Assembly (NCBI GenBank): GCA_037447655.1
Contig: JBBHKE010003357.1
Span: 1 to 11,935 of the forward strand
Length of the DNA stretch: 11,935 nt
Direction of reading: 5' to 3'
DNA from: Zygnema cylindricum
Lineage: Eukaryota > Streptophyta > Zygnematophyceae > Zygnematales > Zygnemataceae
Notes under the pieces: model-generated
The model's database searches: none
What the model was told of the DNA's origin: nothing
The model's input: only the letters and a program-made list of their open reading frames with translations
Position numbers and translations under genes: made by a program
In this document: in pieces, positions 8,801 through 11,935 of the stretch
How the letters are laid out: every line of letters begins with the position of its first letter
Numbering within the stretch: position 1 is the first letter of the stretch

Positions 8801-9392
8801 CTAGTGTAACTTTTTACTTGCATGAGAATGGATGATAATGAAATAATTACGTGGAATTTTTTTGCTTACTTCTCAATGATGACAGTTCAAAGGCCATATT
8901 CCTTAAAAGAGTCTTGGTGTTGATTCGCATAGGAGCTGTCTGATACACAGAAATGAGTTGACGCCATTTTAAGCAGAAGCTCTTGTAAGGTTTTACCCCA
9001 ATATAATAATAAGCTCTGGCACAATCTTCCCCACTTCCAATCATAACTCTGTCAAAGTGCTAGTGTCACAAAGGACAAACATGTTTTCTTAACGTTTTTG
9101 GTCAAAAATCCACTCCTTAAAATTGTAGGTTCTTGCAAAAAATGCTTTCCGATAAGAGAAACTTTCTCGTTTATTGCAATAATGATCTTCAAATCTCACT
9201 GGAAGCTGGGAGCGGTAAACCGCAAGGGACAAAGCTACAAAGAGATACAAGTTCAATAATATATAAGGTTCGATTTCGACTGCAACGCAAGGGCCAGTAC
9301 AAGTAGCTCACATTATTTGCAAGTGATCCCGATATAAACACTTCTCCCATGAGATTGATTGAACCACCGTCATTGTAATCCCGGTACATAAC
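2469..9392 (-). CDS. Multi-exon GT92 (DUF23) family glycosyltransferase with coiled-coil stem, 5' incomplete
   Basis: This is the main gene of the window, rebuilt from ten minus-strand exons (9392-9312, 9059-8870, 8558-8512, 8208-8098, 6910-6774, 6454-6292, 5979-5863, 4878-4621, 3355-3026, 2828-2469). All introns are GT-AG and all phases agree, giving 597 residues with no stop until TGA at 2471-2469. Residues 1-90 are unrecognised. Residues about 92-160 are rich in K, E and Q and look like a coiled coil. From about 244 to 530 the protein carries the GT92 fold: TECSPPLFG (294-302), EWFEYH (311-316), DLDEF (390-394, the metal and nucleotide-sugar site) and a late HNHF (505-508). Known GT92 members include plant galactan galactosyltransferases and nematode GALT-1, which are Golgi membrane enzymes; donor and acceptor here cannot be inferred. 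The true start and any membrane anchor lie 5' of 9392 and were not found. Confidence 0.75.
3026..3355 (-). CDS. GT92 catalytic exon with DLDEF
   Basis: This 330-nt exon encodes 110 codons, phase 0 at both ends. The acceptor is TTTTTTGTACAG (last base 3356) and the donor is AAG|GTGATT at 3025-3020. It begins ATAQHDCLYR, then SKWITMIDLDEFVDI; the family has a Cys-Leu-x-Arg helix leading to the DxD-type strand here. A Trp- and Cys-rich segment and RKMILNPRK follow. If the intron were retained, the frame would end shortly after at about 2984. Confidence 0.9.
3356..4620 (-). other. Large GT92 intron (1265 bp)
   Basis: The donor is GTAAGG at 4620-4615 and the acceptor AG at 3357-3356, phase 0. Nothing coding was found inside; a 60-codon plus-strand frame at 4340-4522 is lysine- and proline-scattered and has no support. 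A small TTTATCGGCA tandem lies near 3696-3714. Confidence 0.8.
4621..4878 (-). CDS. GT92 core exon (TECSPPLFG and EWFEYH motifs)
   Basis: This 258-nt exon encodes 86 codons, phase 0 at both ends, after a textbook acceptor (T-rich tract then CAG ending at 4879) and before a strong donor CAG|GTAAGG starting at 4620. It carries QYQLTECSPPLFG, then VWEWFEYH and GVDHFVLYNVDA. These match the family pattern of a conserved Cys-Ser-Pro-Pro-Leu-Phe-Gly, an E-W-x-x-Y-H and a G-V-x-H-F-x-x-Y strand. It ends in WWWGQ, which the next exon continues. This is one of the two surest exons. Confidence 0.9.
5409..5433 (-). repeat. Solo end of the same repeat family
   Basis: Read on the minus strand, this stretch gives CTAATAACGATTCACGGTGC, 22 of 25 identical to 160-184. 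It lies in the GT92 intron 5862-4879. Its matching opposite end was not found, so it is either a fragment or a diverged copy extending to the right. Confidence 0.5.
5480..5527 (+). repeat. 24-bp tandem duplication
   Basis: Units at 5480-5503 and 5504-5527 are identical except for one base (GAGCC against GAACC). The duplication lies in the intron between the GT92 exons at 5863 and 4878. It appears to be a recent local duplication with no evident function. Confidence 0.9.
5863..5979 (-). CDS. Putative exon, GT92 domain N-terminal part
   Basis: This 117-nt exon of exactly 39 codons is phase 0 at both ends. The acceptor GGCAACAG ends at 5980 and the donor CAG|GTAATT starts at 5862. It encodes YEPVILECV, then a glycine-rich turn (residues with GANGGYLVG) and an acidic stretch ending KEDEAQ. 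Open reading extends upstream through the T-rich tract to at least 6016, so the exact acceptor rests on phase and on joining to the exon at 6292. Confidence 0.7.
6292..6454 (-). CDS. Putative exon, start of GT92-type region
   Basis: This 163-nt exon has one base plus 54 codons. It contains RDDRKFQGCVWHGNDG and ends in SMEHHSMR. The acceptor CTACAG ends at 6455. A second acceptor, TTACAG, ends at 6446 in the same phase and would drop three residues. The donor is AGG|GTGCAT at 6291-6286, which is weak, but it gives a phase-0 join to YEPVILECV. The result is the Cys, aromatic and Tyr-rich lead-in typical before the GT92 core. Confidence 0.65.
6774..6910 (-). CDS. Putative exon linking stem to GT92 domain
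   Basis: This 137-nt exon has an acceptor TTTTTCAG (last base 6911) and a donor CAG|GTAAAG starting at 6773. It encodes 45 codons plus AG. It begins TSVALANAIVKKEKHLQRF, finishing the helical stem, and ends near HGTFGFLQY. The two leftover bases AG are completed by the first base of the exon at 6454. An ATG at 6827 opens a different frame across the same bases, but that frame breaks the chain and I discount it. Confidence 0.7.
6911..8097 (-). other. GT92 intron (1187 bp) hosting a MITE-like element
   Basis: The donor is GTACGC at 8097-8092 and the acceptor TTTTTCAG ends at 6911, phase 0. About half of the intron is the inverted-repeat element at 7369-7948. A 66-codon minus-strand frame at 7443-7243 overlaps the element end and is probably not coding. 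Confidence 0.65.
7369..7948. mobile_element. MITE-like non-autonomous element in an intron
   Basis: AACTACACCGCTC at 7369-7381 is repeated exactly, as reverse complement, at 7936-7948, giving 13-bp terminal inverted repeats 580 bp apart. A second inverted pair lies inside: 7445-7468 against 7891-7914, 19 of 24 matching and sharing AAAATAG and AACGCTAAT. The 13-mer AAAATAGCGTAAA also recurs at 7657-7669. The element sits wholly inside the intron 8097-6911 of the GT92 gene and has no convincing ORF. No clear target-site duplication was found, so the class of transposon that mobilised it is unknown. Confidence 0.55.
8098..8208 (-). CDS. Putative exon, coiled-coil stem
   Basis: This 111-nt exon encodes exactly 37 codons and is phase 0 at both ends. 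The acceptor is GACGCAG ending at 8209 and the donor AAG|GTACGC begins at 8097. The product is almost entirely K, E, Q, R, M and L (for example QRESLKKQEMALEAHGKK), as expected for a coiled coil or extended stem between a membrane anchor and a Golgi catalytic domain. Open reading continues upstream to 8250, but that part looks like intron. Confidence 0.65.
8512..8558 (-). CDS. Short putative exon, coiled-coil segment
   Basis: This 47-nt exon starts after an acceptor ATGCAG (8559 is its last base) and ends at CAG with a strong donor GTATGT at 8511-8506. It encodes 15 whole codons reading NSKGQLDRLISEMEQ, an amphipathic charged helix. It continues directly in phase 0 into the exon at 8208, whose product is of the same character. 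It is too short to be called by length, so the support is its splice sites, phase and continuity. Confidence 0.6.
8870..9059 (-). CDS. Putative exon, unrecognised N-terminal domain segment
   Basis: This 190-nt segment encodes 63 residues plus one base. It contains MIGSGEDCARAYYYIG and ends in FELSSLR, which could open the coiled coil that follows. The acceptor is CTAG at 9063-9060 (exon starts CAC at 9059) and the donor is GTAAGC starting at 8869. It starts in phase 0, matching the donor at 9311, and leaves one base (A). That base joins GC of the exon at 8558 to give AGC (Ser). The other two frames have stops. The composition is protein-like, but I do not recognise the domain. Confidence 0.6.
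9312..9392 (-). CDS. Putative exon (most 5' one joined), unrecognised protein segment
   Basis: This 81-nt segment encodes 27 residues including NLMGEVFISGS. It follows an acceptor AG at 9394-9393 and ends at a donor GTGAGC at 9311-9306, phase 0 at both ends. The in-frame codon just 5' is TAG, so either the acceptor is real or translation begins at the ATG at 9389. Its phase fits the next exon at 9059. No family was recognised, and this is the least certain exon of the chain. Confidence 0.45.
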
Positions 9393-10613
9393 CTACCACA
9401 TTTTGGCAAAAAGACAAGACTGAAATTCAGGAAAATCAGTAAAAATGACAACCTTAAGTAGATTTATTCAGTTTGAGCTTCTACGAGCTCTTTTCTGGCT
9501 TTCAATACATCAGCAGCATCTCAAGCTTATATTTTTGTTATTGGACTCAGATTTGTCACACTATTTTTTTCCCTTTGTCAATACTGTTTCGTTTCTTTTT
9601 CCTTTCTTTTTGCTCTTCTTCTCGTCCTTCTGACAAACATTTACAAAAAGTGATTGATTCATATTGGAAAAAGTGTGAAAACAAACAATATTTAGGCAAA
9701 ATTATGCAATTCCCTGCAATTATAATTTTCATGGCAATGAAACAAAAGGTAGGAATTTAATAAAACTTGAGAGTTGAGTTCCTGAAAAATGCAATTAGTG
9801 ACCAGCAAGACCACTACAATGTCTCTACAATATGCAATATTCACTCTAAGTCTCCATCCTAATTCCTAACAGAGTCAGAGTATTATAAAGGGGTGCGGAT
9901 GTGGAGTATATATTACATTCTGTAGAGATTCTGTTCAAGACTTTTAGTTAAAATTTGAGCTCTTGAAAAACTCTTTACTTTCATTAATCTCTTAGTTTGG
10001 CACTCACCATTAACAAAAAAAGGAGGACGCTCCCAAAACCAAACACTAACACCAACTGCTTTTAAAAACCAAAAGCCCACGACCCCAAAAAAAACCCAAC
10101 TATAATATTAATAACTGTCAAGAATTCTGCAGCTTTCCTGGCCAGGTAAACTTAACCGGGCAAAGAAACAATCATTGAAAATATCACATTGGAAAATATA
10201 TCTACATCACGCTTTCACTTAACATTCATATGGTTATTTAATCTTTTCATTCATTACAGTACTTGTCTAGCGCAAAAAGAAAAAAAAGAAAAAAGAAAGC
10301 GAGGATAATTCTCTCATGTTCCAAAGCACCGGCAATTTGTATTCTATGAACTATGGACTAGATGTCGACACTTTTGAATGTGCATCTCTCACAAGCACTA
10401 TTATGCTACAAAATATGTTTAAGGGTCACTTATAACCCGCTTAAGTTTTTTTTTCCCATTTTGCACAAACTCTCTGACATTCATAAATATTTGCCACTCA
10501 TTGGTTTGATAATGAGTGCTCCAACACGTCATAGTCACACCAATATCTCTGCAGTACGCTTTTTAAGTCTCTTTAACTCTCTTTAAGGATTCCAGAGGGA
10601 AAGAATAAAAAAA

Positions 10614-10724
10614 ATGTCAAAAACCTCTTCCACCTTGTTAAAATTGTACAATGATAAAGATCTTAGACATGTCAGCATTTCAACACTGAAGCTTCATAAT
10701 ATGTCCATCCTGCAGATAGGGTAA
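10614..10724 (+). CDS. Weak candidate: first exon or tiny ORF of a plus-strand gene
   Basis: ATG at 10614 opens a 36-codon frame (starting MSKTSSTLLKLYNDKDLRHV and ending in ILQIG) that stops at TAA 10722-10724. The stop overlaps a consensus donor GTAAGT at 10721-10726, so the real structure may be an exon 10614-10720 ending in phase 2. A possible acceptor ATACAG ends at 10778, giving a 58-bp intron and about 17 more codons to a TAA, but that intron is short for this region. The residue mix is protein-like, but no family is recognised. Confidence 0.25.
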   Translation: MSKTSSTLLKLYNDKDLRHVSISTLKLHNMSILQIG

Positions 10725-11361
10725 GTATAAGTACACTATAACTGACGTCACTGCCCAGTAATCCTCATAATCATACAGAAAACTGTGCAATTTGTGCAAT
10801 TTAATGTATGACTACCGCGAAGATGCGCAGTAACGCCAGTAATACCGGACGTATAATTACCCTATATATCTATAGGATGGAATCATTATGAAGCTCGAGT
10901 GCTGAAATGCCGACATGATTAAGATTTATCTTATCAAGCTTGTAGATGTACACTTTTACATTCCATAGTTAAAAAAGTTTAAGTTTCCTACACAAGTGCT
11001 TCGTGCAATGCCACCACAGAGAGCATGTCGATCTCCATCCTTTCTTGCCATCAACTAACACGGGAATAATCTCGAAGACGTATACCTTTTCCTATAACTT
11101 ACGCAGCTGCATTATCAGTAAGACAAACTGTAAGAGTGCTTGAAATAGGAACATTAAAAGTTAAGAAGTAGGAATCAAAATCTGGCAATGGAAACAGAAG
11201 GCAATTAAAATATATCGGCTTCAGGAGTAAAGGATGTGTTTTCTTCTCGAAGTGAGAGCAAATTTTAAAAATTCGGAATACAAAAAAAATGTAGGACTAC
11301 AAAAGGAAACCGGAATCGATTTTCCAGAAAGCATATCATAAGAATTAAATCTGACAAACAC

Positions 11362-11445
11362 CTGAGACACTTTATGTTAGCTTTATCTAACATAATCTTA
11401 AGATACTTTTCCAAATACTGCTTTTTGGTACACATGGAAAAGCCG
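11362..11445 (-). CDS. Weak candidate internal exon
   Basis: This 84-nt segment lies between an acceptor TTTCTCAG (last base 11446) and a donor CAG|GTGTTT (starting at 11361). It encodes a charged peptide (FSMCTKKQYLEKYLKIMLDK and on) within a longer minus-strand open frame, 11603-11265, whose other parts are rich in F, L and I. It could belong to the missing 5' end of the GT92 gene or to another gene. No phase link to another exon could be shown. Confidence 0.2.
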
Positions 11446-11848
11446 CTGAGAAACAAGTCGTGATAAATTTTGAAAATCACCAGAATGTAGTAAAAGTGGA
11501 GCTTTCTAGGAAAGGCTACTAAACAAAAATGAATCATCCAAGACAATGTATGCCATGAGGGTCTTCCACACACTAACTGTAAAAACTTACTAAATAGAAA
11601 CAAGAGATGGACAGTTTAAGCTTTCCATGCATAAGGAAACGGATTCAAACGAAAACCACTCTCATATTTCTCTCCAGTGCCTTCAATGACTTCAACAATT
11701 TGTGAAAATTACTCTTTAAGTACCCTTGAGATTATTCACAAACGCATGTGCAGTTTTAATGACTGAGTAAGGCCAATTCTCCAAGCTATGGATGCCTTTA
11801 AAAAAGACACACGGCCGATAACTTACTTCCAGAAAAGTATGGATAAGA

Positions 11849-11935
11849 GGAAAAAAGGAGAAGAGAAGAATCAGAGAGTGAGAGGGAGAGGGAGAGGGAG
11901 AAGAGGAGGGAGAGGGAAAGGAGAGGGCTAGGGAG
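11849..11935. repeat. Purine (GA-rich) low-complexity tract
   Basis: The last 87 bases are nearly all purine on the plus strand, with imperfect GAGAGGGAGAGG repeats running off the window. Read on the minus strand it is a CT tract that ends just upstream of a consensus donor GTAAGT at 11826-11821, as might be seen in a pyrimidine-rich 5' UTR before a first intron. Confidence 0.85.

Larger units (their letters stand above)
9393..11935. other. Mostly non-coding region upstream of the joined GT92 exons
   Basis: No confident gene was found. The missing 5' exon(s), promoter and any membrane-anchor exon of the minus-strand gene should lie here or beyond. The region holds A-rich and AAAG-type low-complexity tracts (near 10268-10300), two weak exon candidates, a CRE-like palindrome at 10743-10750 and a terminal GA tract. 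Confidence 0.5.

Noticed and set aside
9445-9760. Two overlapping plus-strand frames rich in F, L and S
   Set aside because: They are T-rich non-coding DNA read as hydrophobic protein, with no splice or motif support.
10008-10099. Minus-strand stretch with AG and GTGAGT ends encoding 30 very hydrophobic residues (VFFGVVGFWFL and on), a tempting membrane anchor for the GT92 protein
   Set aside because: It leaves phase 1, which does not fit the phase-0 start at 9392, and it has no ATG. Its F, V, G and W content is what T- and G-rich low-complexity DNA gives in any frame.
1-11935. tRNA, rRNA, CRISPR or bacterial operon features
   Set aside because: None was seen. No clover-leaf with TTCRANNC-type box, no spaced repeat array and no ribosome-binding-site-led ORFs were found by reading both strands.

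Overview
The window looks like nuclear DNA of an intron-rich, AT-rich eukaryote, probably a microbial one such as an alga or other protist. The evidence is a gene in many short exons with GT-AG introns of about 0.2 to 1.3 kb, often with T-rich tracts before the acceptor. There are no compact operons, no ribosome binding sites and no long intact ORFs. The species cannot be named from this sequence.

The one well-supported gene lies on the minus strand from about 9392 (5' part, true start not found) down to a TGA at 2469. I rebuilt ten exons by hand: 9392-9312, 9059-8870, 8558-8512, 8208-8098, 6910-6774, 6454-6292, 5979-5863, 4878-4621, 3355-3026 and 2828-2469. Every junction has GT and AG ends and every reading phase carries over without a stop, giving 597 residues. 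The last four or five exons form a glycosyltransferase family 92 (GT92, formerly DUF23) catalytic domain, with TECSPPLFG, EWFEYH and the DxD-type DLDEF motif. Upstream lies a charged, probably coiled-coil stretch, and before that about 90 residues I do not recognise. The layout resembles a Golgi-type glycosyltransferase with a stem, but no membrane anchor could be joined to it.

The rest is mostly non-coding and repeat-derived. Positions 1-186 hold part of a short interspersed element. A related element at 7369-7948, with 13-bp perfect terminal inverted repeats, lies inside the largest upstream intron, and a related end lies at 5409-5433 in another intron. Positions 541-1014 hold a decayed C-terminal piece of a non-LTR retrotransposon reverse transcriptase polyprotein, broken by in-frame TGA codons. 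About 1018-2468 shows no gene. About 9393-11935 holds only weak exon candidates on both strands and ends in a purine (GA) low-complexity tract.
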